A stretch of 64,000 nucleotides of DNA from Linanthus parryae (GCA_023055425.1 JALGPY010000001.1:108729057-108793056), one strand, 5' to 3'; counted from the stretch's first letter, positions 1 through 11,779 are shown. The notes: generated from the letters alone by a model not told the origin. Program-made: numbers and translations.

Positions 1-2514
1 GGCATCAAGAGCGGGTGCTTGAACATCCTTCATAGCCTGGTCAGGTGCGATTTTATCCACATTAGACTCAGGCTTAGTCTCTCCTTGGTTGATTATCATA
101 TCTTCAGGCAAAGGAATTGAAATCCCCGCCTCATCAGCAAAATCAACCCGCTCGGTCGTTTCAAGGGGAGCCCCTGTTGGCAAAACAGTTGCAGGAGGAA
201 AAACTCTTGGGAAATCTCCCTCCTCTTTCCCTTCAGCACTTTGTTTTCTCTCTTCTTGAAGTGCTTCCTCCTCTTGCTCTTGTTCAACGACGAACTCGAG
301 GCGCTCGCTTTCGATATCAACCATCTCAATGCCAGGTCCTTGTGAGGTGACTGCGGTTTCTGGAGGCGCGACCTCAATTCCTCCTAGAGCCTTGTCTTTT
401 AGATTGTCATGGTTTGCCTCGAAAACAGCAGGGGGCATGACGATGGCACTACGCAGCCTGCAAGACTCTTGCACCGATTGATCAGCATCAGTTTCACAAG
501 GAAAGTCCAGTTAGTCCTAGAGAAATCAATTATGAAAACTGAAAGGGCCATGACAGCGAGACCCACTCTTTCTGCTCTGAGATGGGGTATCTGCGCAAAG
601 ATTATCGCCGATTCCTTTGGATTTCGCGTGACCTGATTAAGTGTGGTTACTATCATCGCACGGAGGTAATATAAAGCACTATGATGCTAAGGAGGTGGAT
701 ATACATGAAGATTCCCCACACTGATCCCTTAACTATCTGCGAATATCATATCTAGATACCCCATGATATATTGCGCCTAAGATAAGTTCGTAGTTCGACA
801 ATACAAATTTTAAGATTGTACCTTCTTCGTCCTTGTCGCCAGTAAGGTCATGCAAGGTCATCTGCGATTGTTGCATCTGGGCAATAGTTGAACGAGTTTG
901 AATTCCGGTCGGGCGCGAAGCAGGCCTTTGTGGAGGCCGTCGTTCTTCGACACTTTTCTATAAGATCTCTTGGAGTTTCTTGTCTTCTTCTTCCTTCTCT
1001 CTTCTCTCTCTTTATTCAGCCATGGTTTTTGATTTTGCAAAAGCTTCTTCCTAAGTCGTGATTTCAGCTTCCTCGTGGGAATTGTCGCTGCCTATAAGCA
1101 AAAGGAAACAATGGAGCGTTAATAAAGAGTTTATTATGGGAAATGAGAGAGACAAAGGCGATGAGATTACCTCTTCTCCTAACAAATGTTTTAGTGGAAG
1201 CCTTCTTCGCGGGAGAGGATTTCTTTGCTGGAGCAACATTCTACTGGGCATCAGGTTTGCCCCTATAACTCTTTGAGGGTTGAGTGGCTTTGTCAGCAGT
1301 TCTCTTCTTGGTAGTTGGGACTAGATAGGCCTCTAGTGCATCATAGAACAATTGTTGGACTTCAGGGGTCATGGGCCTCGCCGGAGTAATACGAATGTTA
1401 GGCGCGGTTGCCTTCTTTGCTCGCAGGAAATTCATAAAGCCTACACTGCGATCCCCCGACGCACAACGCCTCAGACAACAATGTCATCAAGAGGGGCAGG
1501 TTAAGAGTAGTTTATTTATATAAGAGTAAAGAAAACGTGCGCGAGCGTACCTTTTTGAAGTCATCCACATATTTGACCTTTGCCATGAAGGATTTTTGCT
1601 CAACAACGACAGTCTTCTTATCAAAAATTTGTTGTGCAAACAGATGATGGTCTTTAGCTAACAAAGAATAAAATTCGTATTGGTAAGAGTCCCGACCATG
1701 GGTCTTCTTGAAAGGACATTCCTTTGTCAAGAACGCAGGGGCTTTACTTGGTTGAAGTTGGGATTGAGACCTGGTGAGACGACGAATCTGAAATTTCCAG
1801 AAGTGACCCAACCAGGAGTGTCCCGCCCTCGTCTGCTTTGTGCGGGTTGAGTCAAAGGAAGCTCGGCAACTAGCAAGTTGGTGCTCGTCTCATACAACAA
1901 ACCATTATAGCATCCCTTAACAATGGAATCGGGCCATAAAGGCGGGGCAACGACATCATAGTCAAATTGAGGGCTCACGCGAATGGGATCATAATGAGCG
2001 GTGATTGGTTCATAGTGATGAGTTTCAGGACCCGACACGTATTCAGGAAGAGCAGGCATATACCCTCTTCCTCTGGATACATACCCTTCAGTTATGTATT
2101 CAGATGCGAACTCGGTGTCTTCCTCTGGATACATACCCCCCATAAAATCTATTTTTTTCAACTGGTGGACATAGGGTCTCTGCACGAAGTAGCGAACGTC
2201 GTCACAAATCAGAGCAAAATTAGGTTGTGGAGCCCTTGTCTTATACCAACGCCATGCTCGAGGGCAGTGTTCCACATCTTCACCTTTGAAAGAACATGAG
2301 CATACGCGGGCCACCTTTCAAAAGCCCACATGGACAGAGACGAAGTGTTGACAAAGGAGACAACATCGACCCTCCCTTGCGACTTCTCAACGTGCGTCGC
2401 GGCCAAATCCAGTCGATAACACAAAGAGCCTAAGACAAGAGGGCCCAGAGCTTCCTTATGCTTGAGCGTCAATTTTACGGCAAGTGCGAGCACGTGGGTG
2501 AAGACACCATCGCG
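1..2514 (-). pseudogene. Plant mobile domain (PMD) gene, downstream part
   Basis: This is the downstream part of a minus-strand gene for a PMD protein (aminotransferase-like plant mobile domain), a family found in plant transposons and in MAIN-like host proteins. From 2514 leftward the frame reads through a Leu/Ala-rich helix region (LALAVKL, ALGPLVLGS) to the typical aromatic motif MWAFERWPAY. The reading frame then shifts near 2280-2300 and continues as RAWRWYKT and DDVRYFVQRPY to about 1727. Leftward of that only short broken segments remain (1512-1811, 1241-1435, 858-1040, 96-377), rich in Lys, Glu and Ser, as in the linker and tail of such proteins. The upstream part lies at 10712-11378. 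The two were separated by the LTR element at 2520-10706, and the frame is continuous across that junction once one TSD copy is discounted. Assignment is by motif recognition. The exon structure of the left 1.5 kb is uncertain. Confidence 0.7.
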
Positions 2515-2519
2515 AGGGG

Positions 2520-4127
2520 TGATAACTCCTTAATAAGATTCATCCTATATACAATTTATATTGTTATTTGTGTGCGTTTCGGTGCAAGTGACGAATCTCG
2601 GGCTTATTTGAGAAGAAAATGAGTTTTATGATGTTTTAGACCTTAAACGTACAATCCGGGCGTTTCTTGAATAGTTTTACTTATGATTTGTATGATTTTG
2701 TCACATTTGATCTTCGTTTTAGTGTTCGTGTTGTGATTTACAGGAACATTGCATGAGGAGAGCAATTGGAGAGAAGAAACGAGCTTCGGAAGTCAAAGAG
2801 TACGCAAGAGAAGCAAAGTTAGAGGAGAAAAAGTGACCATTCTTCACTACTTTGATAATATCTTGAGTTCTACAAAACTTGATATAGTGAGACCGCTGCC
2901 AAATGAAAGAAGACTCAAATATCTTTCCAATGGTAGGTCACGGAGCTCAATCAAAGTTCGGACGAGAAAGATATGGTCCGGCGAAGTTGACACAAAAAAT
3001 AAGAAAATCTGGTAAAGTTTCACTGGACCAGTGTGCACTCTACTGGATGTATCTGGAGTTACGTATAAAATTTTGGATCAAGGCCTATTCCATTGGACAT
3101 TAGACATTTAGGGCTTTCCAACGATAAAAGATGCGCCCAAACCGGAGTCCGTATGAGGTAGAAAAGTCCCGCGCAAAGTCAGCTTATGAATTCTGGCCGA
3201 GAATTGCAAACTGGAGGGGCCGAATGGGCCAAAATACATTAAAAATCGTGCCCAGGCCTTGAAAAACGAGTTATTAGACCTAGAAGGCAGGTTAGAACAG
3301 AGGGAGACGCATAGAAGAAGATTTGAGGAGAAACTTGGAGCTAGAGTTCGTCGTGGAAGCGAGAATTCATCCGTTTGATCCCTCTACTCTTATCTTTTGA
3401 TTATTTTTGTACATGATCACACAAACTATTGTATTTGTGATCATGAATATGCGTAGCTAAACACTTTTCTCAGGGTATCTCGTAGGGAGCTAGGGTTTGA
3501 TCACTTTGTTTGGTGATTTATGGATTTGATTTCATGCTTTGAGCTTAATTGATGACTTTTTAGCTAGCTATGTGTATTTTATACGCTTAAATTCACCTTT
3601 GCTATCGGTAGACGTATTGATAGGATTGAGTTAGGCTTAGAACATTAGAGACATCAATGTTTCTTGCCTGGAATCTTGAAATACACACTAGCCGTATATA
3701 GGGTTGAGAAATCTTGCTAGTTAGCTAAGAACAAAGAGTAGATTAATGATCTTAATGCATACTTGAACTTTATTAGGCTAGAGAAATCGGCTTTGTTAGT
3801 CTAAGTATTGGTGTTGTTTGAGACATCTTCAACACATTCGTGCTCGTTTACTTAGATTAAAGAATCATCGTGTTAACAAGGCATAAATTCGTCAAAGTGT
3901 GAAATACCTAGTGGCCCGTAGAGATATCCTGATACTCATCCCTCGTATTAGTCTTAATTTTAATAATTTGTTATTTAAATTATTAGTTTAATAGAACAAT
4001 CCAATTGCTTGCCCACACGAAGTTAATCATCTTAGTTAATTCACGACAAGTCCCTTGGGTTCGACAAACCCGGATTACCGGATATTACTACACGCGGCAG
4101 CCGTACACTTGCGGTTGGATCGTTTCA
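2520..4127 (+). repeat. Left LTR of the non-autonomous gypsy-like element
   Basis: 1608-bp LTR running from TGATAACTCC to CGTTTCA. It aligns along its whole length with 7140-8596 plus 10547-10706. By eye the copies differ by several percent, so the insertion is not recent. Short open frames here (2749-3015) recur at 7369-7635 in the other LTR and are not genes. Confidence 0.92.
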
Positions 4128-4133
4128 AGTTTT

Positions 4134-4151
4134 TGGCGCCGTCGCCGGGGA
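4134..4151 (+). promoter_or_regulatory. Primer binding site, tRNA-Asp type
   Basis: TGGCGCCGTCGCCGGGGA lies 6 bases after the left LTR and is complementary to the 3' end of plant tRNA-Asp, the usual primer of Athila-like gypsy elements. Confidence 0.85.
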
Positions 4152-4262
4152 CTTCGGTTGAATTAGTTAGAATTATTAACTTTAGGTAATTTTATTTTTG
4201 CTTTTTTTAATTTATTTATTGATCTCACCTGCTTCCTAGCGAATTATTGTGCAGGTATCTGG

Positions 4263-4544
4263 GTGATCATGTGGGGGCAGAATTACTATGAGCATTCTCT
4301 AGTCCACCAACCGTACTACTCCTATGGAGATATGTACACCCCACCTCCTTGCAATCAAGAAGATGAGCATATTAAAGAAGTATTGAAGCTCATGATAGCT
4401 AGTATGTACAAAATGGAGGAAGGGATTAATAGGATGGATGAAACTCTCCAACTGAAGGGACAACACTTGGCAGAACTTTCGAGTGCATTGGCATATGCAG
4501 ATAATGACGATGGGCCAAGTAACATCATTCATGACTTAGTTTAG
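4263..4544 (+). CDS. Hypothetical protein of the non-autonomous element, first open frame
   Basis: A 93-residue frame starting 112 bases after the primer binding site, where a gag gene would sit. The start is Tyr/Pro-rich (QPYYSYGDMYTPPP). A predicted helical stretch follows (HIKEVLKLMIASMYKMEEGINRMDETL) that could form a coiled coil, as is common in gag-like proteins of non-autonomous plant elements. There is no zinc knuckle and no catalytic motif. After the stop, similar codon use continues in the next frame (4664-5038), so the two may be fragments of one decayed protein. The family was not identified. Confidence 0.4.
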   Translation: MIMWGQNYYEHSLVHQPYYSYGDMYTPPPCNQEDEHIKEVLKLMIASMYKMEEGINRMDETLQLKGQHLAELSSALAYADNDDGPSNIIHDLV

Positions 4545-4663
4545 GAGTGTGAAGAGGAATACGAAGAACCCCAGAGGTCTATGTCTACAATGTTGTTCAT
4601 CACGAAGTAATAGATCCTCGGGCTGCTTCATAATCAGATTCGGGCTCAGATTGGGATGATATT

Positions 4664-5038
4664 GTGAAGCCTATACAACTTGTGCCTCGCATAATTCCGG
4701 ATTCATGGCATGAATGGGAGAGTGTGGACATCGCAAGCTTATGGCCCACTGAAGATATTTGCTTTAAGGAACAAAGCCATGAAGCTAAGAAATTATTGCA
4801 TGGAGAGGCTCACATGGACATGTATCAAGAAGTTCCTCGGCCTAATCCATATCTCTTGGAGATTATAAAATTGGTAAAATCGCATGAGGAAGACCAAAGG
4901 CCCCAGTTTTATGCAATCCATGATTTACCACCTGTGATTTCGAGACAAGATCTAGGGAAGGAAGCAAGAAATGCAGAACTCAGAGTTGCAGCCGTTCCAC
5001 TTGAGATACTAGATTCAATTGGCCAATCTTCGATGTAG
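4664..5038 (+). CDS. Hypothetical protein of the non-autonomous element, second open frame
   Basis: A 124-residue acidic frame (for example DSWHEWESVDIASLWPTED). No domain was recognised. It probably continues the product that starts at 4263, since the two are separated by only about 120 bases with stops. It is followed by a basic run (KKKKKRKGK) in a further short frame from 5041. At 5252-5275 lies a GTTGGGAGGCAACCC-type stretch, which in my recollection is a common landmark in Athila-like and LARD elements. No function can be given. Confidence 0.4.
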   Translation: MKPIQLVPRIIPDSWHEWESVDIASLWPTEDICFKEQSHEAKKLLHGEAHMDMYQEVPRPNPYLLEIIKLVKSHEEDQRPQFYAIHDLPPVISRQDLGKEARNAELRVAAVPLEILDSIGQSSM

Positions 5039-5298
5039 TTTTGAATAATTTGAAGAAGAAAAAGAAAAGGAAAGGTAAAACAAGGCATGTGGCGGCTAAC
5101 AACTTTTCTTTCTTCTTGCCATTGACTTATGCATGCTTGCCTGAGAAGAGACAAAAAAGAGAAGCGATGGTGGAAGAAGAAGAAGTGGAGAGAAAAGCTG
5201 TCTTAATCATGTTTGAGGTAACTGGGTCGGCTCGTCGACCTTTAATTACAAGGCGCTTGTTGGGAGGCAACCCGACCTATTTATTTTCTTTAGCGTAG

Positions 5299-7124
5299 TT
5301 GTGTTTTTAAATTTAGATATTTTGTTATGTTATTTTGGAGAGATGAGAGAGAGAGGGACTAATGACGTTTTTCCAAGTGACATATTTGAGCAGATTATGG
5401 AAGAATCTACCCGGTGTGCGATGGGACACATGACCTTCACATGGGCTTGCATTGACGAGTTGGGGATTCTTCACACATGGATTTTAGTAGAGGAGGGCAG
5501 TCGACCCCGGTGTGCGAGTACACATTGACTGTATAGGACCATGGTGGCACCACTACTATGCTTGGGGACTGCTTGGCGTGATTTCGTCCCCACCCTTGAG
5601 GTGGTTGTGAGTATCTTTTTTCTCTTTCTAAATTTTGTGTTTATTTTATATAAGTATGTCATAGCTCCATCTCATCTACTGGCCTTCCGCATTGATTGCT
5701 GAGTCCTATGTTTAAGTTCTAAATTCGTTGAGGACAACAAAGCATTCAGGGTGGGGTGATTTAACTGTTTGCTAGACATAATGTCTTGCGTAGCCAGTGA
5801 CATGTAGGATGTGTTTAGATTGTATTGTGAGTTAGTGTTGTGGTTTTTGTTGAGTTTTAATTTATATTGTCGTATTGTGTAGTCTATTTTATATTATGTT
5901 TGCACTTTTGTATAATTGAGTCTACCCACCATAAAGAGTTGAATTGTGTAGTGTCAATTTTCGATTTTCGTGTCTAAGCCTTGCATATAGAGTTAGGACT
6001 TAAGAAAATACAAAAAAAATGAGAAAATAGAAAATCCATAAAAATTAGAAATTTAATTTTTTTTCAGAAGAGGCAATTGAGGATCTTGAAACTGAAGAGA
6101 GCTTAGTGAATGAATCCTTTTGAGTAGGAAGTGCCGTAGTAGGGAAATTTTTATTCTTTAATATTTTGTGTAGAGGTTTCATTAAGGATGTCCCGGAAAT
6201 TTTTGGAAGTTGTGAAAGAATGACATGTAAAGTATACCTAAGTTTCCTATAGTGTGCTAATTAGATTGAGTTTTGCTTGTAGTTGAATATTCTGTTTTCA
6301 AGTGGAAACTTGTGGTCTCTTGTTGATCTGGGGTGGACCTTCGTGTAGAGTTGGTTTCATGTGGTACGGTTGCCTCAGCCTAAGTGAAGTTGAGGGGCGT
6401 ACACCACCATCCCTTACGGTGGTCACAAGAGTTAACCAAAAAAGCCCGCGCTCTTTATGCTCTACTGCACGGTTGTAAAAAAACATAGGAGGAAAGAAAA
6501 GAAAACGAGAAAATCTGAAAAAAAAAGAAAAAAAAATTGTGCTTGAAGGAGAAACAACCTAATGTGCTTCCGGTCACACGGAAAGTTTGGATTCCATCCA
6601 AGTAGAGCTAAGAGAGGAAAACTAGAGTCAAGCCTTATTTCACAGGAGTTGTGACTCCCTTCACTGGGATAATTTGCATTCAAACGCAATAAAGGCTAAG
6701 AGGGTCTGAAAACCTCAGATGATTCGGCGAAGAAAGGCTACACTGAAATTTGAGCTTGATTAGACCCAATGAAGCTCAGGATGTGCTTGTGTCTTGGTTT
6801 GAATTGGTGGAGGAAAGTGGACGCCTTAGTGAGCTTTTGCGTAGAATCAATTTTATTTCAAATTCTTGCTACGTGTATGTGAATTTCAGAACGGATTAGT
6901 GAAAACTTGGTGATCTTCAGTTAATAACAGGGAGATTGCCTATTCTTGCAAAAAAAAAAATTTATTTCGTGTTTAAATACTTGTTTTAAGATCGAGTCTA
7001 GATTTGCATTGCATCATCTTGCTGCATGGTTGTATTGAGAGTCGTGTTTGAGTCGTTTGTGTCTCATTGGCTAGTAAGCAGATAGATGCAGTAGATGAGA
7101 CTTTGCTCGGGTCGCGCAAATGAC
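5299..7124 (+). other. Interior of the non-autonomous element without a gene
   Basis: About 1.8 kb with no convincing coding region. It is T-rich with purine-rich patches (6480-6540 is an A/G run) and only short chance frames. This fits the untranslated 3' interior of a large retrotransposon derivative. Confidence 0.6.
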
Positions 7125-7136
7125 AAGTGTGGGGGT
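7125..7136 (+). promoter_or_regulatory. Polypurine tract of the non-autonomous element
   Basis: AAGTGTGGGGGT lies three bases before the right LTR start (TGATAACTCC, 7140). It is the expected priming site for plus-strand synthesis. Confidence 0.75.
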
Positions 7137-9271
7137 ATTTGATAACTCCTTAATAAGAGTCATCCTATATACACTTTGTATTGTTATTTGTGTGCGTTTC
7201 GGTGCAAAGTGACGAATTACAGGCTTATTTGAGAAGAAAATGAGTTTTATGATGTTTTAGAGCTTAAACGTACAATCCGGGCGTTTCTTGAATAGTTTTA
7301 CTTATGATTTGTATGATTTTGTCACATTTGATCTTACTGTAGTGTTCGTGTTGTGATTTACAGTAACATTGCATGAGGAGAGCAATTGGAGAGAAGAAAC
7401 GAGCTTCGGAAGTCAAAGAGTACGCAAGAGAAGCAAAGTTAGAGGAGCAAAAGTGACCATCCTTCACTATTTTGATGATATCTTGAGTTCTACAAAACCT
7501 GCTATAGTGAGACCGGTGCCAAATGAAAGTATACTCAAAGATCTTTCCAACGGTATGTCACAGAGCTCAATAAAAGTTCGTATGAGAAAGATATGGTCCG
7601 GAGAATTTGACACAAAAACGAAGAAAAGCTGGTAAAGTTTCACTGGACCAGTGTGCACTCTTCTGGATGTATCTGGAGTTGCGTATACAATTTTGGATCA
7701 AGGCCTATGCCATTGGAAATTATACATTCAGGGATTTCCAACGATAAGAGATGCACCCAAAAAGGAGTCCGGATAAGGTAGAGAAGGCCCGCGCAAAGTC
7801 ATCTTATGAATTCTGGCCGAGAATTGCAAACTGGAGGGGCCGAATTGCAAATTCGGACAAAATACATTAAAAATCGTTCCCAGGCCTTGAAAAACGCGTT
7901 CTTAGACCTAGAAGGCAGGTTGGACTAGATGGAGACGCAGAGAAGCAGATTTGAGGAGAAACTTGGAGCTAGAGTTCGTCGTGGAAGCGAGAATTCATCC
8001 GTTTGATCCCTCTACTCTTATCTTTTCATTATTTTTGTACATGATCACACAAACTATTGTATTTGTGATCATGATTATGCGTAGCTAAACACTTTTCTCA
8101 GGGTATCTCGTAGGGAGCTAGGGTTTGATCACTTTGTTTGGTGATTTATGGATTTGATTTCATGCTTTGAGCTTAATTGATGACTTTTTAGCTAGCTATG
8201 TGTATTTTATGCGCTTAAATTCACCTTTGCTATCGGTGGACGTATTGATAGGATTAAGTTAGGCTTAGAAAATTAGAGACATCAATGTTTCTTGTCTGGA
8301 ATCTTGAAATACACACTAGCTGTATCTAGGGTTGAGAAATCTTGCTAGTTAGCTAAGAACAAAGAGTAGATTAATGATCTTAATGCATACTTGAACTTGA
8401 TTAGGCTAAAGAAATCGGCTTTGTTAGTCTTAGTATTGGTGTTGGTTGAGACATCTACAACACATTCGTGCTCGTTTACTTAGATTAAAGAATCATCGTG
8501 TTAACAAAGCATAAATCCATCAAAGTGTGAAATACCTAGTGACCCGTAGAGATATCCTAATACTCTTCCCTCGTATTAGTCTCAATTTTAATAATTGGGT
8601 AAAGACACTGACCACCCCTGAGTTTAAGGTAAAAGACACCCCGCTACTCTGGGTTTTGGATAAAGACACTTTGCACCTTTTTTTTGGATGGAGCTGACGG
8701 TAGACTCACAGACGTGAGAGAAAGACTACTTTACCCCTTGAATATTATAAAATTACACCCTATATATTACTTCTTCCATTCAATGCACCTCATTTCTAAA
8801 CCTCTTCCACTCTTTCACTCTACCCCCTCTCTCTCTCTCTTCCGCAGACCCAACAAAAAACCTAAATCGACGCCGGCTAAGAGGATCCCGACCAGCAGCC
8901 GCCACCAGCGACGGGTCTTCCACCCTCTCTCCCCCTCGGTCTCTTCTCTCTTCCTCTCCACACCCACCACGGAATCCACCGCCCACCTCACCAGATTGAA
9001 ACCTAGTGGGTGGCGGCTGTGAGTGGTTGCGGATCTGGGCGAAATTGGAGGTGATCGCGGCCGTTTGTGGCAACGACGGTTAGCGGTGCTTGGTGGTGAG
9101 AGAACGAGGGAGTGATGGTGGATGTGGGTTGTTCCATCCATGATGGGTAGTGGGTGGTTGCGGATCTGAGGGGTTTCAAAGAATGCTATTTTGTGGTCTA
9201 ATTCGAGTTGATTCTGGGTTAGAAATTTGTGGGGATGATGTCGTTGTCGCCGGCGACATCAGTCACGGAGT

Positions 9272-9538
9272 TTGCTTGATTCCCTCCGGCGAAGAGACGA
9301 AGAAGAGAAGCCCAGGGACTTGCCACCAGCATTGTTGTCTAGACCCACTAACAGGGCTCGTCTTCCTTCAGCCAAGCAATCGCTGCCGACCAATTACAAA
9401 TCGAAAAAGATGGAGTTTCTCTATTTCGATGAGAAACCAGAACAAACCCTTCAAAATCATAACAGTGAGGTTTCTTCATCATCATCTTCATCTTCCTCAC
9501 TATCCCATCTTCTATTGAAATACCAACGGAAACCGTAA
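9272..9538 (+). CDS. Possible captured host exon inside the Mutator-like element
   Basis: An open frame with an internal start at about 9411 (MEFLYFDEKPEQTL, then a run of nine serines from ATC/TCA repeats). The stop at 9536 is followed within 25 bases by ACCGGTGAGC, which could be a splice donor. The upstream DNA looks like a plant 5' untranslated leader (CT-rich tract at 8822-8842, GC-rich 8860-8960). I do not recognise the protein. It may be a host gene fragment carried by the transposon, or chance. A source locus elsewhere in the genome would decide. Confidence 0.3.
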   Translation: MLDSLRRRDEEEKPRDLPPALLSRPTNRARLPSAKQSLPTNYKSKKMEFLYFDEKPEQTLQNHNSEVSSSSSSSSSLSHLLLKYQRKP

Positions 9539-10202
9539 AAGCAAAGCACCGGTGAGCCCCAATCTGCTTAGATCTCACCATTTTTCTCACTGTAAATGGT
9601 AACTGAAGTTGATGGGTCCTCTAGTTCTTAACTGGGTTTGTTAATTACTAATAGTATTGATTTCGATTTTTTCTGGGTAATTCATTTAGCCGCAGTTTCT
9701 ATTCTGGGTTCGAATACTTATTATTGATTTTGAAATTACTTTTTTTATTGTTTGGTAGATTTCCAGTCCCTGAATGAAGTTGGTGTTTGACTTGGAAGCT
9801 AAGAAGGGTTTTTGGTGATTTTGAAGGGTTTGTTCTGATTTCTGTTTCTTCCTGGTGATTGATTTGGTACTTTTTGTTAACTGTAAATTGAACTGAGTCT
9901 CTAAGTTGAACATTACAGTGAGTTAGTGAGTTTGTAGTTCATGGCTTCAATTGTTTTACAAGTACTGCATTTTTTTATAAAATGAAGTTATTTTGGATAT
10001 TACTACGTAATTTCAGTTTTGTTCTCTCTATTTGGTGACATAACAGTGAGTTCACAACAGTTATCTACCTACCAAGAACCTTAACAGTGAGGTTGTAATT
10101 GTTGTGAACATCCAGTAAATTGAACTGAGTTCGTGAATTGAGCATTACAGTGAGTTTGGTGAAGTTGGTTTGGTGATGTTGATTTTAGTTTAGCCTCGTC
10201 TT

Positions 10203-10262
10203 TGGTGGTGGTGGTGGTGTTGGTGGTGGTGGTGTTGGTGTTGGTGGTGGTGGTTGTGGAGG
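10203..10262 (+). repeat. GGT/GTT microsatellite
   Basis: About 60 bases of GGTGGTGTT-type trinucleotide repeats inside the Mutator-like element. The opposite strand would read as a Thr/Asn run, which I treat as an artefact. Confidence 0.85.
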
Positions 10263-10711
10263 TGGTGCTCAAGAACACCAAGAACTTGGTGTTGATCTTC
10301 TTTTGGGTTGGTGTTCTTGTTATTCTTGAAGATACACATGGGCAAAAAAAATAAAAATACACAGGGGTAATATGGTCCGAAAAAATTCTATCATCCACTT
10401 TTTAACGGAACCTAACAGAAGGGTGTAAAATGTCCACAGAATATTCCGTTAAATGGGTGCGAAGTGTCTTTATCCAAAACCCAGGGTAGCGGGGTGTCTT
10501 TTACCCTAAACTCAGGGGTGGTCAGTGTCTTTTACCCTTAATAATTTGTTTTTTAAAATTATTAGTTTAATAAAACAATCCAACTGCTTGCCCAAACGAA
10601 GTTAATCATCTTAGTTAATTCACGACAAGTCCCTTGGGTTCGACAAACCCGGATTACCGGATATTACTACACGCGGCAGCCGTACACTTGCGGTTAGATC
10701 GTGTCAAGGGG

Positions 10712-11378
10712 ACCCGTCTATCAAGTGGCGCGACAGCCACACGCAAAGAAAGCCGCATAAAGTATGGGAAGCCCCTTTCCCTTCGACGATGATAACGACA
10801 TTTGGGTCATGTTCTAGCCATTCTCGAGCAACATTGGGTTTAAAAAAGTCCTTGAAAAAATACATCACCCACTTCGACCAGATGTTCTTCGCGCCAGAGG
10901 ACACGGACATATATGTGTCGCAATGCTTGGTCGTGTTTGGCTTCGATCTCGAAGCAGCCTTCTTCATATCCGCTATGCAGATCTTCATTTGATCAAACAA
11001 TGGGAGTTCGTCATCAGAAGTCAGGGGAGCTAAGGGGTCGACACCTCCCATACTTGGAATATGCAATAATGCCTCTATATCTTCCATAGTAGGCGCGACT
11101 TCAAAATTAGGGAAATGAAAAGTATGGGTCTTCATGGAATATCTGGAAAACAGGGTCTGCAGCATCTCATGATCGACCCTAACACTAAGGCCTTAAGTTG
11201 CACGCTCAGCGTGGAAAATATTGGCCCGTTTCAGTTCCTTATCGTAGTTATCGAGGATGCACTCCGTCCACTCCTCCATCTAGTCGAGTCCCTCCATGAG
11301 GCCTTGAGGGAGAACGTCGGTGAACGCGTAGAAACCAACTTCGAGGCTGAGACGTTGCACGTCTTGGGTACTGGCCAT
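10712..11378 (-). pseudogene. Plant mobile domain (PMD) gene, upstream part
   Basis: Minus-strand start of the PMD protein whose remainder lies at 1-2514. The likely start is the ATG at 11376-11378 (MASTQDVQRLSLEVGFYAF). The frame runs to the insertion point of the LTR element with two internal stops, in a ...GLD-stop-MEEW context and before a GLSVRVDHEML stretch. PMD hallmarks follow: FSRYSMKTHTFHFPNFEVAPTMEDIEALL (the first conserved block, where the family has a tip-region helix and a 'E..PTL.D...L' motif), then a Lys/Ser-rich linker and WSKWVMYFFKDF. An alternative upstream start (MAPKKSNKEV, 11515) lies in another frame and may be an earlier exon. The gene is antisense to the LTR at 12121, as extra antisense ORFs often are in Tat-type gypsy elements. 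Confidence 0.7.
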
Positions 11379-11626
11379 GAAGACACTTGGAGTGTGGTCT
11401 CCTTGACGGTGGCCATGAAGAAATCATCCCCACCCAGGTAGTGGGCTTTGCACCAAAGGTCCTTGGGAAGTTCTTGCAACTCAACGACTTCTTTGTTAGA
11501 TTTCTTGGGAGCCATTTATGCAAATACAAGAGGATACATGCAAAATCAGATCCAAGAAGAGCTCTATGAACATTAAACCCCGATCGGGTTGCATGAATCA
11601 AAAATTAAAGGGGAAAGGTCAATAAC

Positions 11627-11723
11627 CTTGCTGACGTTTGAGCGCATGAACTGCTTGGGTGAATTTGTCGAGAATTTGATTGAAGGTCTCGGATTCTTGC
11701 TGATGATTCTCTCCCTGGTTCAT
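11627..11723 (-). pseudogene. Possible first exon of the antisense PMD gene
   Basis: On the minus strand an ATG at 11721-11723 opens a Gln/Glu-rich frame (MNQGENHQQESETF) that ends at CAGCAAG followed by a GT donor (11625-11626). An AT-rich box (TATTTAAA, around 11780) lies about 60 bases upstream and could be its TATA element. This is suggestive only, because no matching acceptor was pinned down. Confidence 0.35.
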
Positions 11724-11779
11724 ATAATTTCGGAAGCAATGACAGTAGAAAGTTCCAATTGCAGGAGCGAAAGGGTTTA

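Larger units (their letters stand above)
8597..10537. mobile_element. Non-autonomous Mutator-like element (possible Pack-MULE)
   Basis: 1941 bp with terminal inverted repeats of about 80 bp: GGGTAAAGACACTGACCACC at the left, and its near-perfect complement ending GACACTGA reversed to TTTACCC at the right. The flanks carry the 9-bp duplication TTAATAATT (8588-8596 and 10538-10546), diagnostic of the Mutator superfamily. No MURA-type transposase is present. The interior is compositionally mixed: a CT-rich and GC-rich 5' part (8800-9150), a short frame followed by a possible splice donor (9411-9556), then AT-rich DNA with repeated CAGTGAG motifs and a GGT microsatellite. This resembles a captured promoter plus first exon and intron of a host gene. 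Confidence 0.88.
2520..10706 (+). mobile_element. Non-autonomous gypsy-like LTR element (LARD type)
   Basis: The element begins TGATAACTCC, ends in TCA, and is flanked by the 5-bp duplication AGGGG (2515-2519 and 10707-10711). Two LTRs (2520-4127 and 7140-10706) bracket a 3.0-kb interior that has a primer binding site and a polypurine tract but no protease, integrase, reverse transcriptase or RNase H. It would therefore need enzymes from another element, probably an Athila/Tat-like gypsy judging by the tRNA-Asp primer site. The right LTR is longer only because a Mutator-like element sits inside it. A solo LTR of the same family lies at 31147-32594. The insertion lies inside the PMD gene. Confidence 0.92.
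7140..10706 (+). repeat. Right LTR of the non-autonomous element, interrupted
   Basis: The LTR sequence runs 7140-8596 and resumes at 10547-10706. The intervening DNA is a Mutator-like insertion plus one copy of its 9-bp target duplication. Without it the LTR is about 1.6 kb, matching the left LTR. Confidence 0.9.

Noticed and set aside
2749..3103. Open frames at 2749-3103 and their twins at 7369-7635 as genes
   Set aside because: They occur at the same place in both LTRs of one element and show no domain.
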